A stretch of 6,540 bases of DNA from assembly GCA_913057815.1 (NCBI GenBank), contig CAJXOV010000127.1, forward strand, positions 1 to 6,540, in the 5' to 3' direction. Positions 1-5,599 of the stretch are shown in pieces. The position numbers and the translations under genes are program-made. This DNA comes from an uncultured Flavobacteriales bacterium. Lineage in GTDB: Bacteria > Bacteroidota > Bacteroidia > Flavobacteriales_D > Sanyastnellaceae. The notes under the pieces were generated by a model. That model was not told the DNA's origin. It ran no database searches and saw only the letters and a list, made by a program, of their open reading frames with translations. Numbering within the stretch: the first letter of the stretch is position 1; each line of letters opens with the position of its first letter.

Positions 1-15
1 GTGTATAAGAGACAG
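1..15. other. Left-end Nextera (Tn5) adapter remnant, not genomic
   Basis: The first 15 bases, GTGTATAAGAGACAG, are the last 15 bases of the 19-base Tn5 mosaic end used in Nextera library preparation. The reverse complement of the same sequence sits at the other end of the window. The inner boundary follows the final CAG, so genomic sequence begins at about base 16. A gene caller that reads through it would add about five false residues to the C-terminal end of the yaaA fragment. Confidence 0.97.
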
Positions 16-572
16 GTAATTACTCTTCTGCCTGCTGAAAGTTGAGGGAGAATCACTTTTGAGTATTCTGCACTAGCTAAATTAACGATCACCTCTTCAT
101 CATTCATTTCACTTTCTAAGTGCGCAGCAATAGTGTTTCCCCAATACTTATATAAGTTGTTTTTTTTCTTAGTGATTTCCCATTTAGATCCCATTTCTAA
201 TCTATACGGTTTGATCATGTCCAAAGGCTTTAGAATTCCATATAATCCAGAAAGAATTCGAATTTTAGATTGAGAAGCTTCTAAATCTTCATTTGACCAA
301 GAGTTAGCATCTAGCCCTAAATATACATCTCCATTAAAAGCTAGTATAGCCTGTTTTTCAGGTGCCGATGGCCATTCAGCATATCGGCCTTTATTTAACT
401 GAGTAAGCGCATCACTCAGGTGCATCATTCCTTTTAGCTTTTTAGCTGAGGTTTTATTCAACTTGTTAGCCAATGAATTTGCTTCATCAGAAAATTCGGG
501 AGTTGACGAATTATTATAAGAAGGTTTGTCTGTATAATTAAGCTTTTTAGCAGGTGAAAGAAGAATTTTCAT
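16..572 (-). CDS. yaaA: YaaA family (UPF0246/DUF328) peroxide stress protein, C-terminus cut off
   Basis: The frame opens at ATG 572-570 and stays open for 185 codons until it hits the adapter, so the gene is truncated by the contig end and not broken in the genome. Family signatures run in the expected order: MKILLSPAKKL at residues 1-11, AFNGDVY at 78-84, LSGLYGILKPLD at 107-118, PYRLEMG at 122-128 and NLASAEY at 164-170. E. coli YaaA is about 258 residues, so roughly 70 C-terminal residues are missing. In E. coli, YaaA is a cytoplasmic DNA-binding protein induced by OxyR that lowers free iron and limits Fenton damage during peroxide stress; that role is inferred here from family membership. 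The start lies 3 nt after the TGA of the upstream CvfB-like gene, with no strong Shine-Dalgarno sequence, so it is probably co-transcribed and translationally coupled. Confidence 0.93.
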
Positions 573-575
573 AAA

Positions 576-1478
576 TCATTTTTTAAGTTTGATTCCTCTT
601 TTGGTGGCTACTACTAGGCCTTTACTGGCTAAATCACTAACGGCACTGTTAAAAGTGTCTTTAGTCATCTTTAGTCTTAGTTTAATTTCTTCTTCATCAG
701 AATCTGCCGTTAATCTTACATACTTCATCTCTTGTACCATCAATAGTACTTTGTGTGAAGCATCTTTTATTGATTGTTCTTCAGAAGGCTGCATACTTAT
801 GATCAATGAACCTTGTCTATTATTTTCAATAAAACCGGTAAATCGAGCTCCCATTTTAATATGAGTAACAGCTTCAGATGATTTTAAGTAACCCCAATAT
901 TTATCTTCTACATTTACTTTAAAACCTCCTTCGGATTTCCCTACGATTTGACATTTAACTTTGTCAGCCACCTCATAGTTGTATCCTCTTCTCTCTAGAA
1001 ATTTGTCTAGATTAAAATCTCCATTAAGCTTACCAGTCATCTGATCAATTCTTAGAGTAACGATGTACTTCTTGTTGATCTCAGGTTGTATGCCTTCTTC
1101 TCTTTTATGAATAAACAAATCAGCATCTAAACCCATGTCCGCAAAAAAGGCAAATGAGTTCATTCCCACTATTTTTAAATAGGCAAATTTATTTAGCTCA
1201 ATAAGTGGCTCATTCATAGTACCAGCTAACAAGCCATCTTTTTTATTATAAAGAAACACAGTAACCTTAGTACCTTCTTTTAATAATTTAGTTGTTTGAT
1301 TATGAGCCATTGGAATTAGAATAGGTCTAGTTTCCATTACTATCTCAGGTTCTAAAGTAAGCTTATGCTTGACAGTTTTTTCTACTTCTTCAGTTAACCC
1401 TTCTGGATGAGACAGATAAACAAAATCTCTATCAATTTCGAAAATCTCTAATTCATGCCAATGACCTAATAAATTCAT
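576..1478 (-). CDS. cvfB: CvfB-like S1-domain RNA-binding protein with C-terminal winged helix
   Basis: This 300-residue protein has the length and layout of the CvfB/YitL family: tandem S1-type OB folds followed by a winged helix. An atypical N-terminal S1-like unit covers about 1-62. A second covers about 66-125, with FAYLKIVGMNSFAFFADMGL followed by DADLFIHKREE, the usual strand pattern with a charged loop. A linker strand (TGKLNGDFNLDKFL) spans 148-161, a third S1 unit about 170-230 (GYLKSSEAV, then SLIISMQP), and the winged helix about 237-297. CvfB proteins bind RNA; in Staphylococcus aureus the family affects virulence-gene expression and in other bacteria its target is unclear, so the role here is open. 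The ATG at 1478-1476 fits the family N-terminus. The gene ends 3 nt before yaaA, which suggests an operon. Upstream it diverges from the secreted-protein gene across 100 bp. Confidence 0.88.
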   Translation of the reverse strand: MNLLGHWHELEIFEIDRDFVYLSHPEGLTEEVEKTVKHKLTLEPEIVMETRPILIPMAHNQTTKLLKEGTKVTVFLYNKKDGLLAGTMNEPLIELNKFAYLKIVGMNSFAFFADMGLDADLFIHKREEGIQPEINKKYIVTLRIDQMTGKLNGDFNLDKFLERRGYNYEVADKVKCQIVGKSEGGFKVNVEDKYWGYLKSSEAVTHIKMGARFTGFIENNRQGSLIISMQPSEEQSIKDASHKVLLMVQEMKYVRLTADSDEEEIKLRLKMTKDTFNSAVSDLASKGLVVATKRGIKLKK

Positions 1479-1509
1479 AGGACAAAGGTCTATTATTTGA
1501 TTTCTTATT

Positions 1510-1524
1510 CCGAATTAAATCGGT
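1510..1524 (+). promoter_or_regulatory. Near-palindrome containing TTAAATCGGT, possible operator
   Basis: CCGAATTAAATCGG at 1510-1523 is symmetric at 12 of 14 positions. Its right half with the following T, TTAAATCGGT at 1515-1524, recurs exactly at 4232-4241 in the other divergent intergenic region, also upstream of a TAnnTTTG element. It occupies roughly the place where a -33 TTG element would be expected, and no TTG is present there. It could be a regulator site or an upstream promoter element; neither is proven. Confidence 0.35.
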
Positions 1525-1541
1525 TCTTTTTTAATACTTCT

Positions 1542-1549
1542 TATATTTG
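1542..1549 (+). promoter_or_regulatory. Bacteroidota -7 promoter element (TAnnTTTG) for the T9SS protein gene
   Basis: TATATTTG matches the TAnnTTTG consensus recognised by the Bacteroidota primary sigma factor. It ends 29 nt before the ATG at 1579, so transcription starting about 5-7 nt downstream would give a leader of roughly 22-25 nt, a plausible length. No canonical -33 TTG is seen 17-23 nt upstream. Confidence 0.6.
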
Positions 1550-1578
1550 ATTTTGACCTTAATGAAATCGAAGAAAAG

Positions 1579-3462
1579 ATGAAATATTTTTTACTATTAC
1601 TTGTGCTATTCACTATCAGTTCAAATCTATATTCTCAATGTGAGGAAGGAGAGACTGAGGTTTTTGTTCATTTATACACAGATAATTGGGGTTACGAATT
1701 GTATTGGCAATTGACTGATCAAGGAGAGGAATGTGGTCTGGCTTCTATTTTTGAAGCTGGAAATATAATTGAAGTTGGGTGTGAAGGGCCTCAAGATGAG
1801 GTAGATGCTACAGGAGGTAATGGCTATGCAAATAATGAAATATTTATAGAGGGTCCTTTTTGTTTAGCAAATACTCAAGAGTTTGATATAATTCATGTTG
1901 ATGATTATGGTGACGGAGGGACAGTCTTTGAAATTTACCAAGATGGAATAATTACTTCCTTTTTTGAAGGAACTGGAACAGGGAATGTATTCACATTTAC
2001 TGCAGGAGATTTAACGCCAGCGTTTATAGACGGAGATAGGCCATGTGAAAGTTTTGAAATTTTTGCCGATGGTGATTCAGTTGTTTTGGAGAATGCCGAG
2101 GCTACAGCTAGTCCAGGAGAAGTAAGTCCACCAGAGGGATATTGCGGTGCTTATGGGCAATGGTGTGAAAGTAACGATGGAGCTTCTAATACTATGTGGG
2201 TGGCCTTTACTCCTGAAGATACTGGAAGTTATGAGGTGTCTTCATGTAACGAGCTAAATGATTTTGATACTGCTATAGCAGTTTATTCAGCTGAAAATTG
2301 TGCTGATTTTTCTTCTTTTACTCTTATTTCAAGTAATGATGATTCATACGTTGGATGTGATCAAGGATCCACGGGATTTGCGTCTATCTGTTATATAAGC
2401 TGCCTGAATGTAGGAGAGACATATTATATCCAATTGGATGGATGGAATGGTGATACGGGAACTTCGGAAATAACAGTTTCTTCATATGAAGGAGATATTG
2501 AGGTAAACTCCTATGTACAAGATGTACAATGTGCCAATGTTAAGGGAGAGACAGGGAGTGGTATAGTTCCTCAAATTAATGGAATGGGCATCAATTACGA
2601 TGTAGCCTGGGAAGGACCAAACAATTTTACATCAGATGAGAGAGTTTTAGAAAATATAGCTGGTGGAGAATATACTTGTACGATCACAAATGATTGTGGT
2701 TTTTCTACAGTGGAAACCTACGTGATAGAAATCCCTGCCTTAGTAGCTCCTAATTTCACAAGCATGATAGTGTCATGTCCTGAATTAGAGAACGGGACCA
2801 TATCTACAGATATTTCAGGGGGTGAGGAACCTTATGAAATTTCATGGTCAGGTCCTGAAAATTTTCAATCCTTTGATCCTAGTTTAGAGAACTTAGCTGC
2901 TGGAGCTTACTTTTTAGAAATAGAAGATGACAATGGATGTGAATATACTTTTCAATATTCACTTGAAGCAGGAAATGACCTAGAATTTAGTTTAGGAGCC
3001 GATCCAACTTTATGTTTAGATGAGACTATCGAATTCGAAGGGCCTACAGGTTTCTATATTTTTGAATGGCAGGATGGGAGTGATAACAGTACGTTTGATT
3101 TTTCAGCTCAAGAAAACGGAGAGGGAATTTTCCCTATCAACTTAACAATCTCAGATCAGGAGGGATGTTCTTTTACAGATGTAGTGAATGTAGTTGTAGA
3201 AAATTGTCTGGATATTTCTGAAATGGAAGAGGTGAATATTGAAATTTACCCTAACCCGTCCAAAGGTGTTTTCCGAATTAAGAACTCTTCAAATAAAAGT
3301 GTCCAAGTAAAAATCTTAGATTCTAGAGGCAAGGAAGTGTATAATAAGGTAAACTATAATACAGATCAGATTGATGTTTCAAGCTTGACAGCTGGGGTCT
3401 ATCATCTAATTATTCTAGATTCTGGATTGATCTATCAGGAAAAGTTGATTCTTTCTAAATAA
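1579..3462 (+). CDS. T9SS-exported multidomain cell-surface or secreted protein
   Basis: This 627-residue protein has both export signals of type IX secretion. The N-terminus MKYFLLLLVLFTISSNLYSQ is a Sec signal peptide, probably cut after Ser19 to leave an N-terminal Gln. Residues about 548-627 form a type A sorting domain with IEIYPNPSKGVFRI, KILDSRGKEVY and LTAGVYHLIIL, ending in EKLILSK. Between them: a Cys-containing domain at 21-150 with TDNWGYELYW (34-43) and DDYGDGG (108-114), a pattern I know from other T9SS proteins; a PPC-like jelly roll at about 155-303 (NTMWVAFTPEDTGSYEVSSC, then GETYYIQLDGWNG); two related SprB/Ig-like units at about 320-390 and 399-465; and a PKD/Ig-like unit at about 466-545 (TLCLDETIEFEG, then EGCSFTD). 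No enzymatic motif is visible, so an adhesive or structural role is an inference. It has its own promoter; the stop lies 3 nt from the convergent FkbM gene. Confidence 0.9.
   Translation: MKYFLLLLVLFTISSNLYSQCEEGETEVFVHLYTDNWGYELYWQLTDQGEECGLASIFEAGNIIEVGCEGPQDEVDATGGNGYANNEIFIEGPFCLANTQEFDIIHVDDYGDGGTVFEIYQDGIITSFFEGTGTGNVFTFTAGDLTPAFIDGDRPCESFEIFADGDSVVLENAEATASPGEVSPPEGYCGAYGQWCESNDGASNTMWVAFTPEDTGSYEVSSCNELNDFDTAIAVYSAENCADFSSFTLISSNDDSYVGCDQGSTGFASICYISCLNVGETYYIQLDGWNGDTGTSEITVSSYEGDIEVNSYVQDVQCANVKGETGSGIVPQINGMGINYDVAWEGPNNFTSDERVLENIAGGEYTCTITNDCGFSTVETYVIEIPALVAPNFTSMIVSCPELENGTISTDISGGEEPYEISWSGPENFQSFDPSLENLAAGAYFLEIEDDNGCEYTFQYSLEAGNDLEFSLGADPTLCLDETIEFEGPTGFYIFEWQDGSDNSTFDFSAQENGEGIFPINLTISDQEGCSFTDVVNVVVENCLDISEMEEVNIEIYPNPSKGVFRIKNSSNKSVQVKILDSRGKEVYNKVNYNTDQIDVSSLTAGVYHLIILDSGLIYQEKLILSK
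2578..2974 (+). repeat. Two tandem SprB/Ig-like domain repeats, 79-residue period
   Basis: Within the secreted protein, W-E-GPNNF near residue 344 is echoed by W-S-GPENF near residue 423, 79 residues later. The match continues as VLENIAGGEYTCTI against SLENLAAGAYFLEI, each followed by a Cys-containing NDCG or DNGC turn. The repeat is clear in protein but diverged in DNA, so it is an old domain duplication. Such units are typical of Bacteroidota surface adhesins, including the gliding adhesin SprB. Confidence 0.7.
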
Positions 3463-3465
3463 GAA

Positions 3466-4185
3466 TTAGTGACCGATAAAATAGTATTCTGTTCCATCTG
3501 TAAAGCAGTTTTTAAACTGCTCTTTACTTAGAGGCGCAGAATCTATTAAGTATCCATCAAGAGTTGAGATGGCCATATTGCAACGCTCAGAAAAGAAGTT
3601 AAATACCTCTTCAGGTGAGGTGCTGTAAAACTCTGCGGCACCCTTTCCATGTTCAAATATCACAAGAGGATTTGATTCTTTTATAGTTTTTTCAGAACCC
3701 TGTAAAACTTCCATTTCAGCTCCTTCCACATCAATTTTTATGAGATCAATTGATTGAATATTCTCTTCTTCTAAAGTTTTATCAAGTGTAGATATATTCA
3801 CTGTTATAGTCTCTAAGTCTACCTGTCTGTTTTGATAATCTCTTTCTTTAAAGCCACTAAACGCTTCAGCATTTTTTACATGAGTGAATTCTTTTTGACC
3901 AGACTCATTACTTAATCCACACTCTTTAATTACGATCTCTGGGCTATACTTTTCCCTCAAGGAATTCACCAGATGAGGAATTGGTTCAAAACCAATGTGT
4001 TTACCATTAGGAGCATATTTAATGAAAAGGTCTAAAATTTCTCCTTTATGACTCCCTACATCGACACAATTAGAATTAGAGTTCAGCTTTTTCTCTAAAA
4101 TCTTTTCTAAGAGTGCATCATATTTCTGATTCTTAGACACATATATGCCTAACGCGGAAAGCCATTTCTTTGCGAGTTGTTTCAA
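3466..4185 (-). CDS. FkbM-family SAM-dependent methyltransferase (copy 1)
   Basis: This 239-residue protein has the FkbM Rossmann methyltransferase motifs in order: CVDVGSHKGE at residues 40-49 (the SAM-binding glycine loop), GFEPIP at 65-70 (acidic residue binding the SAM ribose), IDLIKIDVEGAEMEVLQG at 146-163 (the FkbM hallmark) and VIFEHG at 175-180. FkbM enzymes make O-methyl groups on small molecules, sugars or polysaccharides; the substrate is not readable here. The start is TTG 4185-4183. Upstream in frame only N-T-L-L-K-I-L precedes a TGA at 4209-4207, with no ATG, and the TTG gives MKQLAKKWLSALGIYVS, a normal short N-terminal stretch for the family. The sole upstream ATG (4210-4208) is out of frame. 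It diverges from the 4296 gene and converges on the secreted-protein gene. Similarity to the FkbM gene at 4844 is limited mainly to motifs, so they are not recent duplicates. Confidence 0.9.
   Translation of the reverse strand: MKQLAKKWLSALGIYVSKNQKYDALLEKILEKKLNSNSNCVDVGSHKGEILDLFIKYAPNGKHIGFEPIPHLVNSLREKYSPEIVIKECGLSNESGQKEFTHVKNAEAFSGFKERDYQNRQVDLETITVNISTLDKTLEEENIQSIDLIKIDVEGAEMEVLQGSEKTIKESNPLVIFEHGKGAAEFYSTSPEEVFNFFSERCNMAISTLDGYLIDSAPLSKEQFKNCFTDGTEYYFIGH
3500..3527. other. Inverted repeat (12-bp stem, 2-nt bulge) beyond the secreted-protein stop
   Basis: AGCAGTTT at 3504-3511 pairs with AAACTGCT at 3514-3521, and GTAA at 3500-3503 pairs with TTAC at 3524-3527 across a 2-nt bulge (CT, 3522-3523). 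It starts 38 nt after the plus-strand stop and lies within the 3' end of the convergent FkbM gene, encoding around KEQFKNCF. No T-run follows on either strand, so it is not a standard intrinsic terminator. It may stop or stabilise the 3' end of the secreted-protein transcript, or may be chance. Confidence 0.35.
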
Positions 4186-4227
4186 ATTGGTCAGCAGTTT
4201 GATTAATCATTCGATTTTTAGTAGTAA

Positions 4228-4241
4228 ACCGTTAAATCGGT
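4228..4241 (+). promoter_or_regulatory. Second copy of TTAAATCGGT with ACCG/CGGT arms, possible operator
   Basis: ACCG at 4228-4231 and CGGT at 4238-4241 form a short inverted repeat. The segment 4232-4241, TTAAATCGGT, is identical to 1515-1524. Here it lies 12 nt before the TAnnTTTG element, against 17 nt at the other site, so the spacing is not conserved. That argues somewhat against a fixed core-promoter role. Confidence 0.33.
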
Positions 4242-4253
4242 ACAAAGAACTTA

Positions 4254-4261
4254 TATTTTTG
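4254..4261 (+). promoter_or_regulatory. Bacteroidota -7 promoter element (TAnnTTTG) for the exported-protein/FkbM operon
   Basis: TATTTTTG fits TAnnTTTG and ends 34 nt before the ATG at 4296, giving a predicted leader of about 27-30 nt. The TTG at 4269-4271, in frame with this gene, would lie only 7 nt beyond the element, at or near the transcription start. That is one reason to prefer the ATG as the start codon. Confidence 0.55.
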
Positions 4262-4295
4262 GCATTAATTGAATGAAAATTGGAATTTCTTATTT

Positions 4296-4841
4296 ATGAA
4301 TTATACAATAACTATAACAGCATTAATTTTCACGTTTGTTTTATGTAAATGTGACAGCCAGTCAGAGCTTTCTGATACCCAAGTAACGGAAGTTTCAGAG
4401 ATGATAAATGAATACCAAGACAATGAAACTGTTTTTAAGAATGTTCTTTTAACCAGTCGTAGTTCTTTTGCTGGCGTTCAGTCAAACCTGAAAGGAACAC
4501 GAAAGTATGAGTTGAAAATGGATGTGGTTCTTAACCAAGGAATAGAGTTCAAACGACTTTTGATAGATAGCGTGGCTGTACCTTTTTCTGCACTTGTGGT
4601 GAATGGAGATAAAGTTCCGAAAATGAGTGTTGATGCGAGTACAAATCTTATTACGCTGACTGCTTATAGACATATTTATAGTTCTGACCCTAATGTTCCT
4701 CAAATGACTGAAGAGGTTATTTATGAGGATTCAGGATTAATGCTTGGTAAAGGAGCAGTATTGGAATATATAAAAGACCAAAAGCCATATTATCTTCAAA
4801 TAGAGGAAATCAAATTAATGCAAAACATATATGCTCCTTGA
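4296..4841 (+). CDS. Small exported protein, possible lipoprotein, family not recognised
   Basis: I do not recognise this 181-residue protein. From ATG 4296 it begins MNYTITITALIFTFVLCKCD, a hydrophobic segment ending in Cys17 and Cys19, so it is probably exported. It may be a lipoprotein, but neither Cys has a canonical lipobox: Leu or Lys precedes it where Gly, Ala or Ser is expected. The rest is soluble, with alternating strand-like stretches such as KYELKMDVVL, FKRLLIDSVAVPFSALVV and NLITLTAYRHIYS, which suggest a beta-rich fold. A TTG nine codons upstream (4269) is in frame but would place charged and polar residues before the signal peptide and sits almost on the predicted transcription start. 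The stop is 2 nt before the ATG of the next FkbM gene, so the two are almost certainly co-transcribed and perhaps functionally linked. Confidence 0.8.
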   Translation: MNYTITITALIFTFVLCKCDSQSELSDTQVTEVSEMINEYQDNETVFKNVLLTSRSSFAGVQSNLKGTRKYELKMDVVLNQGIEFKRLLIDSVAVPFSALVVNGDKVPKMSVDASTNLITLTAYRHIYSSDPNVPQMTEEVIYEDSGLMLGKGAVLEYIKDQKPYYLQIEEIKLMQNIYAP

Positions 4842-4843
4842 TT

Positions 4844-5566
4844 ATGATAGCATTAGCTAAGAGAATATTATTTCCTCTCCTCCCTAAAAAGGTGCTCAAG
4901 AAAATGAGAGGCCGTCATTACCTAAATAAGTTCTCTGAATTGACGGGAGAAGATGAACCGGAGATGTTAGTTATTAAAACCCTGATAAGTGAGAATGATG
5001 TAGTCTTAGATATAGGAGCTAATTTTGGAGCTTATACTAAGTTTTTCACTGATGCTGTAGGAGCAGGAGGGATGGTTTATTCGTTCGAACCTATTCCGGA
5101 AGTAAACGGATACTTAAGGGCCAACTTGCTTTCATGCGATATTAAAAATGTAAAAGTGCAAGATTTTGCGTTGAGTGACACTTCAGGAAAAGCAAGTTTT
5201 TCTATACCTAAATTCGATCACTCTGGAGAAAATTTTTATGAAGGTCACTTAACTGACGGAGAAGGAGATATTATTGTTGAGGTAAAGAGACTTGATGATT
5301 TGGAATTACAGGAAAAAGTTTCGTTTGTAAAGTGTGATGTAGAAGGTGCAGAGTTAATGGTAATGAAGGGTGCTATAGAGTTCACAGCTAAACATCGGCC
5401 TATTTACATGTTGGAAATAAACTCTGAACCTTCTTCAAAAGAAGCTCAAGAGCTTATTCAGTTTATGATGTCTCTAGGGTATGAAATTAAATTTATGAGC
5501 AAAGGAGCTTTGGTGAAGGATCTACCTTCTATTCATGGTGTGAACTATTTCTTTTTTCCTAATTAG
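4844..5566 (+). CDS. FkbM-family SAM-dependent methyltransferase (copy 2)
   Basis: Counted from ATG 4844, this 240-residue protein shows VLDIGANFGAYT at residues 54-65 (SAM-binding loop), YSFEPIP at 79-85 (acidic ribose-binding residue), FVKCDVEGAELMVMKG at 161-176 (the FkbM hallmark, with Cys instead of the common Ile/Val before Asp) and MLEIN at 189-193. This is a complete Rossmann core of normal family length. A basic stretch at 15-25 (PKKVLKKMRGR) precedes the domain, and there is no signal peptide, so it should act in the cytosol. The product is likely a methylated sugar, glycan precursor or lipid; the substrate is unknown. A TTG at 4838 would overlap the upstream stop and add two residues; the ATG two nt after that stop is the simpler start. 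It ends 25 nt from the convergent DinB-like gene. Confidence 0.9.
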   Translation: MIALAKRILFPLLPKKVLKKMRGRHYLNKFSELTGEDEPEMLVIKTLISENDVVLDIGANFGAYTKFFTDAVGAGGMVYSFEPIPEVNGYLRANLLSCDIKNVKVQDFALSDTSGKASFSIPKFDHSGENFYEGHLTDGEGDIIVEVKRLDDLELQEKVSFVKCDVEGAELMVMKGAIEFTAKHRPIYMLEINSEPSSKEAQELIQFMMSLGYEIKFMSKGALVKDLPSIHGVNYFFFPN

Positions 5567-5599
5567 AAATAACCTTGTCCCCATTAAAGATTTATTTCT
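5565..5599. terminator. Possible weak bidirectional terminator between convergent genes
   Basis: AGAAATAA at 5565-5572 is an exact inverted match to TTATTTCT at 5592-5599, with a 19-nt spacer. The arms take in the ends of both genes: the FkbM stop TAG (5564-5566) and the DinB-like stop TAA (minus, 5594-5592). The stem is short and AT-rich and no clear T-run follows, so termination here is plausible from position but weakly supported by structure. Confidence 0.3.

Larger units (their letters stand above)
1479..1578. promoter_or_regulatory. Divergent intergenic region between cvfB and the T9SS protein gene
   Basis: This 100-bp AT-rich gap separates two genes starting in opposite directions, so it should hold promoters for both. 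On the plus strand I see a good Bacteroidota -7 element and an upstream near-palindrome, each listed separately. On the minus strand the only TTTG lies four bases from the cvfB start, so no convincing cvfB promoter is visible. I see no small ORF or RNA gene here. Confidence 0.7.
4186..4295. promoter_or_regulatory. Divergent intergenic region between FkbM copy 1 and the exported-protein operon
   Basis: This 110-bp AT-rich gap lies between a minus-strand TTG start and a plus-strand ATG. The plus strand has a TAnnTTTG element and a motif shared with the 1479-1578 region, both listed separately. I find no good TAnnTTTG on the minus strand for the FkbM gene. A 25-codon out-of-frame ORF begins at 4210 on the minus strand and overlaps the FkbM start, and it is probably spurious. 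Confidence 0.7.

Noticed and set aside
589..864. 91-codon plus-strand ORF opposite the cvfB gene
   Set aside because: It lies wholly antisense to the winged-helix and third S1 region of a well-supported gene, and its translation is Ser/Leu-rich with no recognisable motif. It is a shadow frame.
576..1478. Phage, defence or toxin-antitoxin role for the CvfB/YaaA pair
   Set aside because: Both belong to widespread housekeeping or stress families, and no mobile-element, nuclease or toxin gene is nearby.
1483..1490. GACCTTTG on the minus strand as a -7 element giving a leaderless cvfB mRNA
   Set aside because: It mismatches the TA of TAnnTTTG at the first base, no -33 element is seen, and the coincidence with the start codon is not enough evidence.
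4133..4210. 25-codon minus-strand ORF as a real small protein
   Set aside because: Most of it overlaps the start of the FkbM gene in another frame, and there is no promoter or recognisable sequence to support it. It is kept only as a possible upstream ORF in the findings.
4269..4295. TTG start nine codons upstream of the exported protein's ATG
   Set aside because: It would put polar and charged residues ahead of the signal peptide and lies only 7 nt past the -7 element, at or near the expected transcription start.
4482..4703. 73-codon minus-strand ORF opposite the small exported-protein gene
   Set aside because: It is antisense to a gene with a promoter, signal peptide and tight operon spacing. 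The translation shows no motif or promoter of its own.
3466..5566. The two FkbM genes as a recent tandem or inverted duplication
   Set aside because: Outside the shared methyltransferase motifs the proteins do not align obviously, and the motif loops themselves differ. They look like members of separate subfamilies.
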